Below, piece by piece: positions 1-13,630 of a DNA stretch of 64,000 bases. Origin of the DNA: Symsagittifera roscoffensis (taxonomy: Eukaryota > Xenacoelomorpha > Acoela > Convolutidae); assembly GCF_963678635.1 (NCBI RefSeq), contig NC_087070.1, positions 10,266,539 to 10,330,538 on the forward strand, written 5' to 3'. The notes under the pieces are model-generated. The model saw only the letters and a program-made list of their open reading frames with translations. It ran no database searches and was not told where the DNA came from. How positions within the stretch are numbered: the first letter of the stretch is position 1; each line of letters begins with the position of its first letter. Made by a program: the position numbers and the translations under genes.

Positions 1-3000
1 CTTGGGTCTTGACTTGGACAATACTCAGACTTGGGTATTGTCACGACTAAATTTTCCATTGACAACGCCTATTCCCTTGAAAATTGCAGATCCATTTCAC
101 CCCATCCCAACAAGAACCAACTTTTATTCATGTTGAAAAAGTATTAACAAGAATTTGTAATTATGCATTAAAATATTAAATTCTTTTTTTTTCGATAATG
201 GAAATTCGCAAAAGAACACTACTTTCTGAAAGAACAATCAAAAGTTTATTCCCTCTGCTCCAAGTTGATTGGCATCCTTGTTTTCAATTTTACTGCAGGG
301 TAGTTCAAAACAATTGAGTTTAGACCTTCTCTTTTTCAAGGCAGTTTGTTCCATTAAAAAAATGAGTCATTAATTGCATTAATTTTTTTTGGATCGTAAG
401 CAGAGAAGATTGGGTGATTGCATCTCATGAAATGTTAGAACTCTATTAAGTTTGAACTGGTCAGCGTTGCTGTGAGTTTTTCCAAACATATCATTCTATC
501 TTTTTTGATTCTGTGTAGGAAAATAGAATTAAAAATGACAAGACTGCTTATATCAGGGTGAAACCCTGAGTGTTACCTCTTCGTTTTTATTTCTATGCAG
601 TAATTTAAAATAAAATAAATGATAAAATTTTCAAAAACAACCTGAAAAAACTTTTTTAGAAAATCAGCCCCCCGCACGCCATGCCAAGAAAAAAGTTATA
701 TATTTTGGATATAGCAAAGTATTAAATAGACCAAAGAGCATGCCTGACTAAAATTTGGACCGAACTCTTGTGGATTAAATGTGTGCTTACGCGTTAATAG
801 CACGAAATTTATTGAGCGTTAATGGTTACAAAAAAACCCATAACCTTACAAAAAAAGATCACAGGTAAAATATCTTTTTAGATTTGGGCTCAAAACAGCA
901 GTACTTCTCAAATGATACAATAAAAATCTGTTAAAAATTGCTAGTTAAACAGTCATAGTTTGTCTGGAAAAAACCAACCCGAGCACAAATAATCCGTCTC
1001 TTTCTTCGAAAGTCGGAACAAAAAGTAGAAGAACCAAATAGTTAAAATAAATATTCGTTAATATAAATTTTGAGCAAATATACGTAATTAAATAGTAACT
1101 AGAAACCATGAGAACTTGTGCTTTTAATTGGTTCAGTTTCTATAGAAAATGGCATGAATGAAGACCCCAATCGCAAAAAACCGTTTATATATTTTACATT
1201 ATCATGCTAAAGTGGATGTTTTTTTTTCGCTGAGCACGAAAACTGTTTTGATTTTCATGACCAAAAATTGAGTGTCTTGTTTCGAAAGCATATATTTTGC
1301 AATTGCAAAAACGCATTTGAAACAGTTGAATCAAGAGATAAATCAATTTTAGTTGATCATAAAATACACAATTTGCAATCAGACTGATATTTTTTGAAAC
1401 AAACAGAAACTCGTTACAGTTTTCGACAGCTGAGATTGTTTTTTTTTGCATTATTTGGCTTCCTTTTGTTGCGTCCATCGAGGTGTTGTTGATAACAAAA
1501 AAGTTTTAGTTGACTTGAAATTGGGTTTGAAAACAATAAATTATTTCACGCATTTCAATTTTTTTTTAATTCAACTGGTCCCAATTGGTGATTTGTGAAC
1601 AAGTAAGGACAATGTTGCAAAGAGGTGTAAAGGTAACTCCTTTTTAGGTTGAAATATACGTTTGTTGCAAAATTTTTGCGTTAGCTATGCGAAGCAGGTA
1701 GAGTGATTGCTTAATCCATTTACCTGCTGCTTAACCACTTTACAATTACAAAAATGAACTTTCACCAAACCGTAGTTAGTAATTATACAACCAGCTTATT
1801 ACAATTTTCGAAAAAGGTATTTAAAATGCAGTCAGACTTAAATTATGTCTACGGGAAAAAGGCTAATACTTGATGCGAAGCAGTTAAATTGATTGCTTAA
1901 TCGCAAATCAATCAAATTTAACTGTAAGTACGAAAATATGGGTTTGAGAAAATAATCTTCAACAGACCTGAATCCGCAGTTAAATTCTTTCGTCCAGAAA
2001 AATTCAAAAAATATTGTTGATAACTTGAAGTAACTTTTATTTTGAAGGAAACAAACAAGGAAATTAGTTTTTGAGCTGATTTAAATTTAAATTAAGGGTT
2101 GCTTGAGGTACTAGTTTATTAAAGTAACTTTGGTTACAACAACTTGACATTTTCGCGCGAGGGGTAAGTAACAGAGCTTCACAGAATTTCTGATACGATA
2201 CATACATAGCTTTTAAAGCTACTGGGATTGAAGGAAACTAAAACCGCAGATAAAAAAGCAAGAAAAGTTTCCAAAAATTTAGATCTACAATAACTTTCAT
2301 TTACTTTGCGCGAAGGTCATGAAAATTCTTTTTGAGAAAAACATATCAAAAACAAATATTGAATAAAAAATATACATCGCAACAAAAGTTTGAAAAGCGT
2401 ATTAACTAGACAAAACTTGAGCAGACAAAAATTAGTTGCATAAAAGAAACAGAAACTCGAAATAAAAATCAAGTTCCCTCCCTCCGGGCACATACAAACC
2501 TAATTTAGACAATTTTTTGCTCATACGACAAAATTTAGGGCCACTGAGGCGGTATACTATAAATGAACTTTTGAAACCCATTAAAAAAAAACCCATTAAA
2601 AAAGAAAACCATTAAGAAAAGGAAACAAATGAAGTTTCAACAGATCGGAGTTGGTAAAAGTACAACCAACTTGTGACAACTTTCGAATCAAAGGGGAACT
2701 AAAATTGCAAAAAAACTCGAAGAGTATGTTTTTGCTCTTTCACTCATGTTCTTTCACGACATGGCATAAATGAAAAATGAAATATTAGAACGCATGAAAG
2801 AAAAAAGAAATCATTTGCATAGCTTCGCGCAATTTTCCGGGCTCTTTCAAAATTTCCTGCGCTCTTTACCTCAGAAAGAGCAAAAACATACTCTTCAACA
2901 ATTAGAAGATAGTTGAAGATGGCCTCGGGTAAAAGAGCCGCCATCGGGCACTTCGTGTCCTCAGGCCGGGTTCTTTTTCCCTCCGGCATCTTTCACCTAT

Positions 3001-3103
3001 GTTCTAACTACTACAAAGTATGTCTCTTGGTTGACGAAAAGTCAAAGTAGTTTCGAAGATCAACAAAATTGGAGCTTATGTAAACAAGTTAGTAACACAA
3101 AAA

Positions 3104-4900
3104 ACTCTTTCAACCGGTTGCAATATCCTCACTCATCGCAATTGTAAGAACTAAGAGCTTCCCTAATCAATCAATTTCTTAAGTTTTTGATTTCTACTGC
3201 ACGTATACTCGGTACAACTATTATGATCTGCATAATTCAATTTTTCAACATTTAACGTAGATTGCTCTTTTCCTCTTTAAAGGATACTGCGTGGCGATGA
3301 ATATTCAGTTGACCTTAATTTGCGAAAGAGGTAAATAGCTAATAGATCTCTAATTATACAGTTAAAAGAAGGCTTTTGAGGAAAAAAACTGCCAGCCTAC
3401 CCGAATAATTTTCTCATTCGTAAATAACTTTGATCTTATTTTTAATTGGAACTGAACAAACATCGAAAAGAATTTTTGAGCTGAATGGATTTACTTCATT
3501 TAGGATTGTTTGACCTTTTGGTTCGTTTGCATGAAATTCTTTGGTCACAGCTCCCTGACATTTTTGCACAAAAGCAAGTCAGGGCGCCATTTTCAAGTTA
3601 AAGGCACAAAAAATGAGAGACTAGGAAAAAAATTAAATCAAAAGCACTGTCGAAAAATGTAAACGAAGTCGAAAAAAAAAGATCTACCAAGTAACAATCC
3701 TCAAAACACACACATCTTTTAGAAAATTAGTGACGGTTAAAAAAGTCTACAACCCGATTGCACAAGTATTTTGACGACTGGCAACAAAAGACATCTCGCA
3801 ATAACAAAAAATTCGCATTACAAGATAAGGCGCAATATATACAGCTCCACAGTCTCGTCATCACGAAAAACTCTTTCAACCGGTTGCAATATCCTCACTC
3901 ATCGCAATTGTAAGAACTAAGAGCTTCCCTAATCAATCAATTTCTTAACTTTTTGATTTCTACTGCACGTATACTCGGCACAACTATTATGATCTGCGTA
4001 ATTAAATTTTCCAACACTCAACGTAGATGGCACTTTTCCTCTTTAAAGGATACTGCGTGGCGATGAATATTCAATTGACTTTAATTTGCGAAGGAGGTAG
4101 AAATGGTTACCAAAACAGAGTGCACTGGTCTCTAATTATACAGTTAATAGAAGGCTTTTGAGGAAAAAAATGCCAGCCTACCCGAACACTTTTCCCTTTC
4201 GTAAATTACTTTGATCTTATTTTTAATTGGAACTGAACAAACCTCGAAAAGAATTTTTGAGCTGAATGGATTTACTTCATTCAGGATTGTTTGACCTTTT
4301 GGTTCGTTTGCATGAAATTCTTTGGTCACAGCTCCCTGACATTTTCGCACAAAATCAAGTCAGGGCGCTATTTTCAAGTTAAAGGCACAAAAAATGAGAG
4401 ACTAGGAAAAAAATGAAATCAAAGCACTGTCAAAAAATGTAAACGAAGTCGAAAAAAAAAAATCTACCAAGTACCAATCCTCAAAACACACACATCTTTT
4501 AGAAAACTTTCCGCTCATAGAATGCAGTATGAGGTAACAAAGCGGCTATATTTTACGCCGAAACCTTTGAAGCCAATTAAGTGATGAAAACTAATGAAGG
4601 CACGAAAACTGAAATGTCAGGAAATGGGAGTTGGTAAAGATACTACCAATTTATAACAAATTATAAAGAAGAGGAGTTAAAAGGCAGTCAGCTTCAAATT
4701 TTGTCTATTGGCTGAGGAAAGTTTACATGGGAAGATCCACTAAAAAAGGTGAACATGTGAACAAAGTTAGTGACGGTAAAAAAAAATCTACAACCCGATT
4801 GCACAAGTAATTCGACAACTCGCAAGAAAAGACAACTCGCAATAACAGAAAACTCGCATTACAAGATAAGGCGCAATATATACACCTCTACAGTCTCGCC
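3104..4900. repeat. Imperfect tandem duplication, about 765-bp unit
   Basis: The segment starting near 3104 (phrase CTTTCAACCGGTTGCAATAT) recurs near 3870, offset about 767 bp, and stays closely similar for about 630 bp. The tail of the first copy (3729-3865, beginning GTGACGG and containing CAACCCGATTGCAC) reappears at about 4770-4900. The second unit therefore carries about 270 bp (4500-4767) that the first lacks. The apparent open frames inside it are the same frame repeated and have no recognisable domain. Confidence 0.8.
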
Positions 4901-5498
4901 AACTTGTGTGGTTGCCAACAGAGGGTTCTTTATACGAAATTCAGAGCTTAAGCCGAAAGCTCTTGATGCATAAGTTTAATTAATTTTCAAACTTTGCGAG
5001 TTGTCGCTTTCCTTAAAATTTGCGAGTCACTTTTGTTACCAGCTTTTTTTAGTTGCGAATTGTCGCGGTACAGCAGTACCCTTGGTTATCACAAGAGTAA
5101 TAACTACCCGCTAACCCAATCAATTTTCTTTATCTTTGCTTTCTACTGCGCAGATATGCGCAACTGTTATTTTGTTACGTAATTCAGTTTTTGCAGCTTG
5201 TCTGGGCTGCTCTATATGGTTTACTACTTTCGAATAATCTTAGAAGAGCAGCAACTATTAATGCGGATGAATTCAAGTGATGCGGATCCTATCATGCCGT
5301 CACTAAAAACGTTTGTTCGCATCGAGTTTGAAGTTGTGAAAAAGCGCAACATCAAATCACCCTAAATCGCACGAAGAAAATTAAACATAGAGGCGAACCT
5401 TCGCTTCACAAACACTAGCGAGAACACGAAAAAATACAGCTCTAGAAATTGCAGTATGACAAATAGAATTAACCCTTGAGTTAGCAAAATTTCAGCTA

Positions 5499-5575
5499 GG
5501 TATAGGATTCGATCTGCGCCCTACTGCAAGCAGGAGATTTTGAATCACGAGCACTAACCACTCAGCCGCGCTCGC
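5499..5575 (-). repeat. tRNA-like (Leu/Ser-type) sequence, SINE head or tRNA pseudogene
   Basis: Reading the minus strand from 5575, GGCTGAGTGGTTAGTGC matches an RNA polymerase III A box of type-II tRNAs. A short stem GATT-CAAAATC follows, and GATCGAATCC matches a B box (5505-5514). Spacing and a long variable region resemble tRNA-Leu or tRNA-Ser; the anticodon position could be CAA. The acceptor stem does not close and no CCA-adjacent end is seen, so this is more likely a tRNA-derived SINE head or a decayed tRNA than a working gene. Confidence 0.45.
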
Positions 5576-7469
5576 TTAACCACCGACAAACACTGGTCAC
5601 GAATAAAACAGCAAAATATGCTAATAGATTGCCAAATCTGTTCAGCAAAAGTGGCACCAAAGACAAAAAGACACAATTTTGCAAGTAATGATTTGGAAGA
5701 TAAAAAGTTGAAGGAATCCACACCACCTTTGCATGTGACAAATTGCAAAAAATAAAGCCACATAATGATTAAATTATGCAATTCAAAAAATTGCAAGGCA
5801 TATTGTATTCAAAAATTTCTGGAATTGAGTTTTTATTACCATTAGGTTGTTTGAGACAAATAGCTTTTTTCGGTTCATTTGATGAAATAAAAATGCATCA
5901 ACTGTGTTAACTTTTTAGCATGCGAATGTCAAAGCACATGTCAAAAAGCTGTAGAGTTGCCCCAAAATAGGCACCAATAATTGCAACTAAGGTTAGAAAA
6001 AAAAAGAAGGTTCACTAATTTTCAGTTTATGTACAGGTTATGCTATTTACAGGTTATGAAACTATCACTAAGTTTCAGGTTATGTGCAACTATGTCGGTC
6101 GAAACTTGCTCGTAAAAAAAGCATTCGATATCTGTGGGTTGTATTGTTACTTAATTTTTGATGGAGTTACTCAGTGAGATGTGCAATTAAATTTATAATA
6201 GCGGTTCCGCTTTACTTAAGATAGGAGAAATGAACATTGCAAAATAGCGGAAAAAAAGTTGCGCGACTAGGACCAAACGGACAGTTCAAGCACTCTATCC
6301 AGGAATCAAAAGTTTAGCAAAAAGCATTTTTCGTGCAAAAAATATTCGTTTTTTTTTAAGATCGGCGCCTCGAAGTCAAACTCTTTTTTTTGTCAATTTT
6401 ATTTTAAAAGCAAATCTTGGCATTTTGAATATTATGTAAAGGTGATAGCAGCAATATAAAATCAGTAACTAGAGGCATAAGTGCAGTTAAAACTTTCAAA
6501 ACCGTTATCTTTTAGCGTGGGAAATAAGTAAGTTGGATAAGTTTTTCCATTTCAATTCTAGCCATAAGCTAGCTACATTGCACATAAACAGATTAAAAAG
6601 TAAGTTTTTGGGCCTGGTGTAATGAAAGGATCTGAACACAATTTTGGTAGAAAAAAGAATGGAAAAACGAAAAAAAAATCAAAAAAAAATTGTACGCCTG
6701 CTCTCGCTTTATTCGCTCGAAGTAAGACAAACCAAAAAATTCGAACCAGTTTTCTCGACACTGGGACAAGTTTTTGGATTTTTATGCCGTTCGAATCACG
6801 ACTGTACGAGCTCATTTATATAACACTCAACTTTCCGATGATTATTTGTGAAAGCTGATTTTGCGTGGAAAACATTTAAAGCAAATAACAAAAAGTTAAA
6901 ACACATTATATACCTTAAAGTTAATATTTTTGTTTCAGCCAAAGAGACTCAAAACATTCCTTAATAAATTATTTTTAAACCATTCTTTCTGTTTCAGAGC
7001 TACTCCTGAAGTATTGAACGAATCTTAAAATTTTAATCTTCCCGTTGTAGACCTTTTTTTTGCTCTTTTACATTTTTCCACTCCCCTCATAAAATTACAA
7101 AACAAAGCTGTTCAAAAATTGTTATCACGGCATTTTCCATGTGAGCAATGTTGTATAATTTGTCCACCTGTTAACGCTGACAAGTTTTGATGCAGTTAAT
7201 AACATGAAAAGTAAGTTTTAAATTTTAAACGACTTTCTTAGATTGAATTTCAGAAACATCAAGGGGGGACTGGAAAAGAGCTGAACTTCTTAGTTCACAC
7301 CTTCAATCTACAATTAAAAAAACTAACCAAAATAAACTCCTGGAGCAAGACAAAATAATACCAAAGACTTTGATAGCAACCATACCACAAACACTGGTAT
7401 GACTCATTGTGACATTTTAACAAAGACATGAAATTGGGAAATAATTGGCAACAAAAAACTTCAGATATT

Positions 7470-9504
7470 TTATTTTCCTCGAGTTTGTCTAACTGAGTCT
7501 TTTGTCGTTGTTGTTCTTGTTTTGCGAGTTCCGTTCTTCTCTTGAAGAACCTCTTTTATACTCGCTCTTTTCAGCACTGGTCTTAATCGCATACGCTCAC
7601 TATTCGTCTTGGAGCGAGGACAACAAATCGCATTTACTTCATTTTTCACCGCCTTAATTTCTCTGTCCGCTGCTTTAGCGGCCGTTTTGGTCACTTCGAG
7701 TTTGTTTCTTGTAACTGTGGTCGTATTCGTTGTGTTATCTTTTATTATATTTAAACTTATTTGTCGTTTTGCTGATGTTGCCAACTGTACTCTGTCTACA
7801 TTATCCTTCGCCGCTTCCATTTTATTTTGCAATTTTTCAGCAAACTCTGGTCTCCCTATGCTTGCATGAGATCTCGTTGGCCTCGTTTGCAAAGAAGACA
7901 AAGAACTTGCCGACGATAACGTTGAAGAATTTCTGGTTCGCGGAAAAAACTCAGAAGAATTCTTTGATTGTAACAAGTTCGATGCATTCGGAGTATTTGA
8001 TTCAATAAAACTCACGTTAATTTTGCTTTCTGTTTTAGTTTTAATGCCTGTAGTTTCATTGCACATTTTTCGTTTCCGAGTTTTGATTTGATTGGCCTCA
8101 GTATTGCTACCATTAACCAAAGTTTTTTCTCTTTCTTTGTCGATACCATCCGCTTCTTCCTGTAAACGCCTGGCCTTCTTGGAAACTGAAAGACTTTTCT
8201 CATTGTGCGGCGAAGAATTGTTTACTGAAGTTTCTGCTCTAACCGGTAATTGATACCTTTCTTCTGGCACTGTACATTCCTCTTTCACTGATTCTTTTGT
8301 TTCCATTGCTATTAGATCTGGACCTATACTTCTTTGACTTCGCCTAGACACTCTTCTGGAATCAACATTGACATCTTGAACTGAAGTTAATCGGCTGTCG
8401 ATGTTCGGTTCCATGTCTGCACCTCCAATTACTCTGCTACTTGATGCTTCAGAAGCCATTTCCGCTTTCATTTTTGGTCCACCTTGTGTACTTATGTTGC
8501 TCTTTCTCTGTCTGTGAGTCATTCTAACTGATGGTGAAGTGTCACTTTCCATTTGTTCACAACTCTGATGATCATTTTCCGTCTTGAAGTCACTTTGATT
8601 TTCATTTAAGAGAGCTTTCAGAGGTTTTGCGTCCGATGTCACTTTGAGATAGTCAGGAACATACGACTGCTTCGCTTTCTGTTGCGTTACATGTCCTTCT
8701 TCGCTTCGCTTATCAGCCGTGAATTGTGACGCCAACAGCAATTTGTCAACTAGATCTCTTAGATCCACGTCATTTCTTTTCAGTTCATTGCTTTTCTCTT
8801 GCTGCTTTGTTTCAAGCAGATGTGTTTGTTTCACTTCACGTTTTGATTTTTCTTCTATTTCTCTTTCTTCGTTTTCCATCAATCGTCTTCTTTTAGCTTT
8901 TCTTTCTTCACTCGTATATCTCCACTGAGGCCCCGAATCCGCGACTTCGTCAATTTGATTTTTCCCCTGTGCCTTGGAACCCCCAACATCTACGTTACTC
9001 CTCCTGCGACTCTCGTTCAATTCTACTTCAGCCTGCACTCCTTTCAATTCCACCTCAAACTTGTCAATCCCATTGCAATCCTGAATCATCCGTTTTAGTT
9101 TCTCGCGACGACACACCATGTGGACTAGATTACGAAGCTTTTCCATTTCTCGTCTTAAGTCTATGTAAGCCGCAGTCAGGAATAATGTGTTGTTTCGCAT
9201 CACTACAACCCCTTCCCCTTCAGATCCTCCCCCGTCTCCTGTACCGTTCGACGGAACCCCCAATCGGGTACTTAGATGAGCCTCTTGAGCTTTCGACGCC
9301 GTGCATTCAAGAGGAATCAACGGCTGGTTGTTGACACTCTTGCGTTTTAATTTCCAGTACTCAAATATCCCATCCAGAATCAGATCCAGTTGTTGCACTA
9401 CGGTTAGATCTTTTCCTGATGATGCTCCTTTGCTCTTGCTTTTATTCAGCCATCTGTCTCTGAAGGAGGTGTAAAGTGAAGTCAAGTCCACAAATGTGTA
9501 GAAC
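7470..9504 (-). CDS. JADE-family PHD protein, last coding exon (exon 5)
   Basis: This is the C-terminal exon of the JADE homologue, residues 505-1182 of the predicted protein. The acceptor is TTTCAG at 9505-9510; its first base completes an Arg codon begun in exon 4, giving the JADE-typical run FYTFVDL. Family-specific motifs are YWKLKRKSVNNQPLIP (about 554-569) and LRREMEKLRNLVHMVCRREK (about 621-640). In vertebrate JADE proteins both belong to the conserved region after the extended PHD finger. The remaining 540 residues are charged, Lys/Arg/Glu/Ser-rich and unconserved, as expected of a nuclear scaffold tail. The stop is TAA at 7470-7472, and an AATAAA overlaps it. The protein (1182 aa) is longer than human JADE1-3 (about 800-850) and shorter than fly Rhinoceros. 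Confidence 0.9.
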
Positions 9505-10699
9505 CTGAAACAGTGCATATGACGTCATATCACATCAGATTAGAGTTTCTACCTGGTACCCGAAATGAAAACTTTCAAATTATACAGATTTCTTGTAAGC
9601 TGATAAAAGAACTGAAGAGCTGTAATAAATACAATGAAAAGCACAAATTTAACACAGAAGTGAAACTTGGCACCACTTGTTATACACAGAGGCGAAGTCG
9701 CACTTCGCATACACAAGCAAAAATATGACCGATAACTCTACAGAGAAAAACTGAATGAGTAAGACGTGGGTTAACAAAATTTTTTAAGTGACCCACGCCA
9801 ATTATGACGCATTAGCAGCACCAGTCAATTTGAAAAAAAAAGAAGAAATTTACCAAATAACATGCCTCATTGTATAGAGCGGACGCAATTTAACTAGTAT
9901 ACGAAAAAGTTCATTTAAAACATCCGACCCTGCCCAGGTTCGAACCCTGTTGATCAAAATGAACACTTTCAAAATGAATACATTTTGTCGCAACAAAAAT
10001 TTGCAAATTAGGTTGGAGAAAAAGAGAGTTCATACTATAACACAAGCTTTGCCTGTGTAAATAAATGACTATGATTGAAAGCGAAAAAAAACCAACCAAA
10101 GTGTAAAAAACAAACCAAAAAAAACTGCAACGAAAGCCAAAAACATCCTGTAAAGAAATTACCAGCCATTAGAAACATTTCAAAAAACAATACAACTTCT
10201 AGAAAGAAGCTTTACCTTATAAAAGTTAATGCGGAAACTAAGCCGACAAAAATAAGCAGACAGACAATAGTCTAATATATTTAATAAAGTTTGGCGGATA
10301 TTCAACAAACCACCATATCTTGAAGCCGAAATTACATTAGAGTTACGTAAATTACATAAGATTTACGTAACAATTGCATAACAGCAATGGCAATCTGTTA
10401 TTATGTTGCATAATAAAATTAACTTTCGGCTAGTTGGAATGGTAATCGTATTCTGCTAGTTGGTCTACCACCGAAAACTTATTTACCGGAAAAAAGTATA
10501 CTTCCCGATTACAAGACACTTGCTTCTAATAAACAATTTGATAGATCGAAAATCGTCAACTGTAAATAGACAAGTATCTCGATGATCAAGTTCGAAACAT
10601 TTGAGCAGCATCATTGGCTGCTGTTCAAAATGTTAATTAAGGAGGGAAAGGAACTGAACAGCCAAAAAGAAGAATTACAAATATAGTCTAAGTAAATAC
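9505..10699 (-). other. JADE intron 4
   Basis: This 1195-bp intron carries a copy of the dispersed palindromic GAGGCGAAG...CTTCGC motif (9689-9711). It also has an isolated B-box-like GGTTCGAACCC at about 9938-9948 without a convincing A box, and a repeat tail at about 10222-10265 shared with 20640-20690 (AACTAAGCCGACAAAA). Confidence 0.75.
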
Positions 10700-11112
10700 C
10701 TGCTCTTAATTCTTTCCAACTTGACTTTGCGTGGTGTCATCGCCACTGAATCGCCCCCACTGTCTTCCTTATTCTGAAGCCCACCTCCCTTCATTTCCCC
10801 ACCCACCGCGCTCCTCATTGAATTCCGAGTCGTCCTACTGCTTCGTCTGTTGATAGGAGTTCCGCCCCAATGTACTTTGTGGTCGGATCCGCCGACGGAA
10901 CCACCCGGATCCCCGCTACTACCCTCCGTGTTTGCTGAGACTACACTTTTGTTGTCGCCAGAAACATAGTCGCTTGTAATGTTGTTGTTATTTCTGTCTT
11001 CTGTGCTAAGTATACTTGACCGATTCTCCGACAGTTCTTGGCCCAATTGTGCATTCTGTTCACTACTTTTCGTTGTCGGAATATCTCGCCTCGCTCTCTC
11101 CCTTCTCAATTC
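10700..11112 (-). CDS. JADE-family PHD protein, coding exon 4
   Basis: Exon 4 runs from the acceptor TTCTTCAG (11113-11120) to the donor GTATTT (10694-10699). It starts in phase 0 (ELRRERARRD) and ends two bases into an Arg codon, and it encodes residues 368-504. It is a Ser/Asn/Gly-rich linker with a short basic end (PRKVKLERIKS). It sits where JADE proteins have a variable linker between the extended PHD finger and the FYTFV/YWKLKRK block. The open frame upstream of the acceptor, to 11484, is intronic. Phase agreement with both neighbours supports the call. Confidence 0.82.
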
Positions 11113-11786
11113 CTGAAGAAAAAAACGCATAGCAAAAAATAATCCTGTACATGAATGAAGTACACTAGTTAAAATATTTATCCAGCAGCAAAAAGCACCG
11201 AAATACAAGCCCATGCTACGCGGATTATCAACAAAAAAATCGAAAGCTTTGTCGATCTTTTCATAGGCTAACACTACTAGGCCAAACTGTGCACTGGATG
11301 GGCGCACAATTTCGTGTCTGTATATTCCTGGATTCCAGAGACAAATCTTTAAAAATGTTAAAATTTTGTCGGAACGATAAAAAAAATGAAAGAATAGAAG
11401 AAGAACAAAGGGAGCTTCCTTATTGGGGAGTCGGCTTACATCCCAAAAAGCACAGTTTGGCCTCGTAATGTTTTGTCGGCACATTTGTGTTGTTGCGGAT
11501 TCCGCAACAAGCTAATATAGCTAGTTGTTCTGGATTCCGCAACCCGTAAAGGACTAAATTGATTTCCGAAGTCTCCCAAAACCAAAGACTAAACCGTTTT
11601 TCGACACTGCCCAAAAATTTGGATTCAAAACATTGCGTTTTTTGGTCCCACCATCGCTCGAAACTACTAAACATTGCCGCATTTATCCTAAAAAAAAACG
11701 AAAAAAAAATTATACAAGTTTCTTCAGTACGTTCATGGACACTTGAAAAGATGATGAATAACAATGAATTATTGTTCAAGACTCAC

Positions 11787-12137
11787 CTGTGAGTGTCGGC
11801 GACAAAAACTGACAAAATGTGCTTCTTCATCCCCATTCAACTCTTCATCATCATCATCCAAACCGTTACCTGCACCGCCCCTGTACTCGGCACACACCTC
11901 ATAATTTGCACGCATCGCACATGTCACGTGATATGACACTGAGCACGCCTCATGACTGCACTGAATACAAGCTCCACTGTTTCTCTGCTTACACACTGCG
12001 CATGTTAGTGTTCGTCGTATTCTGGAGACACCTTCTAAGTTGACGACGACATCCATCCGATGGGGGTCTTGGAACCAGGTCTCCGGGATCCAGAGACAAC
12101 AAACAACATGACACCACTTCTGTGGGTGACCCTTGAC
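11787..12137 (-). CDS. JADE-family PHD protein, exon 3 (extended PHD finger, second half)
   Basis: This exon has exactly 117 codons, from the acceptor TTGTTCCAG to the donor CAG/GTGAGT (11781-11786). It encodes the zinc knuckle plus PHD2 part of an extended PHD finger: KWCHVVCCLWIPE, then TCAVCKQRNSGACIQC, then YHVTCAM and a closing FCRRHS. The order and Cys/His spacing match JADE and BRPF scaffolds; the flanking exons decide for JADE. These proteins position the MYST acetyltransferase HBO1 (KAT7), with ING4/5 and MEAF6, on histone H3 and H4 tails. An acidic insert (LDDDDEELNGDEE) replaces the short acidic stretch of vertebrate members. The exon joins in phase 0 on both sides. Confidence 0.92.
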
Positions 12138-13630
12138 CTGGAACAAATTATAGCCAATGATCATATCAAAATCATGATCATATCGAAAAAATCAAAATCA
12201 GAAAAAAAAGAAGAAAAAACATACTTTCTTCGATATACAAAACGAAAAATTGACATTGACTCCAGTTGAGATCAACATTTGAAATTGAAACTGTTAATAT
12301 CTAAATCAGGAACATAATTAACATAGAGGCGCAGCTGAGCTTCGCACCACTTCCGATACAAAATAAAGAGCTAAAAGTCAGAAGATACTGTGCTCAAATG
12401 AAAAGTGAAAACCTTAAATGAATTCTGTTGGAAAAATCGTGAGCTTAAAAACTACGCGGTCAAAAAAATTTTGGTCGAAACATCAAGATCCAAAAATTCC
12501 TAAACGTTCTCAAAAACTTTGTGTACAATCTCGCAAACAAACAACTTGCATATCCTACAGGAACAATTGACTATAAACATCAACAATAACATTTGCTATA
12601 AACTAATAAAATGAATGAAAAAAAAAATTAAAAAAGGAATACTTTAGTTTCAAACCATCTCCACGAAAAAGAACTTAGAGAAAATCTAAAAAAAAACAAT
12701 AAAAACTTACAAATCCCAAGTACATCAATCTTAATACATATGAACCCGATACGCAACGTTAAGATAACAATAAAGGAGCCCGTAAAGGAAATAAAGAGAC
12801 ACGATAAATCAGATTTTTGTTTCGAAAATTTCAGACAGAAAGAATCACACTCCTGAATCTCGTGTAAAATTCGCCACATAATTTCTTAGACAAAACAGTC
12901 AGTCAAACTGCAAAAATAAAGCAAACAAAATGTTCGAAAATGTATATTTTTTTGCTTCATTTTTTAACGTACTAACACAATACGCTTTGCCATCAACTTG
13001 AATCGATTTCAAACAAAATTTCTCAATCCTAAATTAATCATTAAATTAAAATTAAAACTAATTATACGCCCTTACAGATTTTTTAAAATTAATGAAAATT
13101 ATCAGCAACTTTTTTGAATTTCAAAAAAAAAACTTTTTTTTCTAAAACAAAGAAAGTTTTGGCGTATATAAAAACGAGGAAACCATGAACTAAATTTACC
13201 GTCAAAAGTATGGAAACGTACTTAGAAACTCTACCAAAACAGTTAGAAATAAAAGACACGGCCTGTAATCCGACATTGGGACGAGATCAATAAAGCCGGC
13301 AAAAAAATCGAACTCTATTTTTTTTTCACCTGGTGACACAGTATCACTTCAGTAGCTCTCGACCAGCCGTTAAACGTACAACATCGAGAAATTGATATAT
13401 TAAAATTGGAAATCATGTGAACAAAGTTATTTACGGAGGAAAAATTCTAATACCCGATTACAATATAACCTTGCTTATCGCAATGGTAAATAAACAGTCT
13501 TTACAATAGAAGCTTACTAAAACAAAAACTGAATAATAAATCAAAAATATGAAACCTAGAAACGCAAAATAGTCAATAATTAGATTACAAATATTGTGGC
13601 ATTAGCATTAAATAGCTCTGTCATTCTCAC
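12138..13630 (-). other. JADE intron 2
   Basis: This 1493-bp intron separates the two halves of the extended PHD finger. It holds the palindromic motif at 12321-12363 and a copy of the dispersed TATTTACGG...CTAATACCCGATT repeat at about 13411-13480. No coding sequence is seen in it. Confidence 0.75.
12321..12363. repeat. Dispersed palindromic motif (one of five copies)
   Basis: GAGGCGCAGCTGAGCTTCGC followed by ACCACTTCCGATACAA. Related copies lie at about 5389-5420, 9689-9711, 18674-18712 and 32202-32243. The first half forms a hairpin (GCGAAGCTnAGCTTCGC), and the second half, CACTTGCGATnCAA, is also shared. It is probably the end of a short interspersed or MITE-type element. Confidence 0.6.

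Larger units (their letters stand above)
1..7469. other. Gene-free repeat-rich flank
   Basis: No reading frame here looks like a real gene; the open stretches are short, lack domains and are mostly A/T runs. The region holds degenerate repeats. A sequence around 1750-1850 recurs at about 2625-2710 and 4605-4720, and the short phrase GATTGCTTAATC recurs at about 1700 and 1890. The left half of the 3.1-4.9 kb duplication is listed separately. This is the 3' side of the minus-strand JADE-like gene. Confidence 0.6.

Noticed and set aside
6573-6858. Overlapping open frames on both strands near 6.6-6.9 kb
   Set aside because: Low-complexity A/T-derived Lys/Phe runs, no similarity to anything recognised.
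9938-9948. GGTTCGAACCC as a tRNA gene
   Set aside because: The B-box-like sequence has no A box at the right distance and no cloverleaf can be drawn.
12628-12879. 83-codon minus-strand frame in JADE intron 2
   Set aside because: Hydrophobic translation of AT-rich DNA; the flanking exons join in phase without it.
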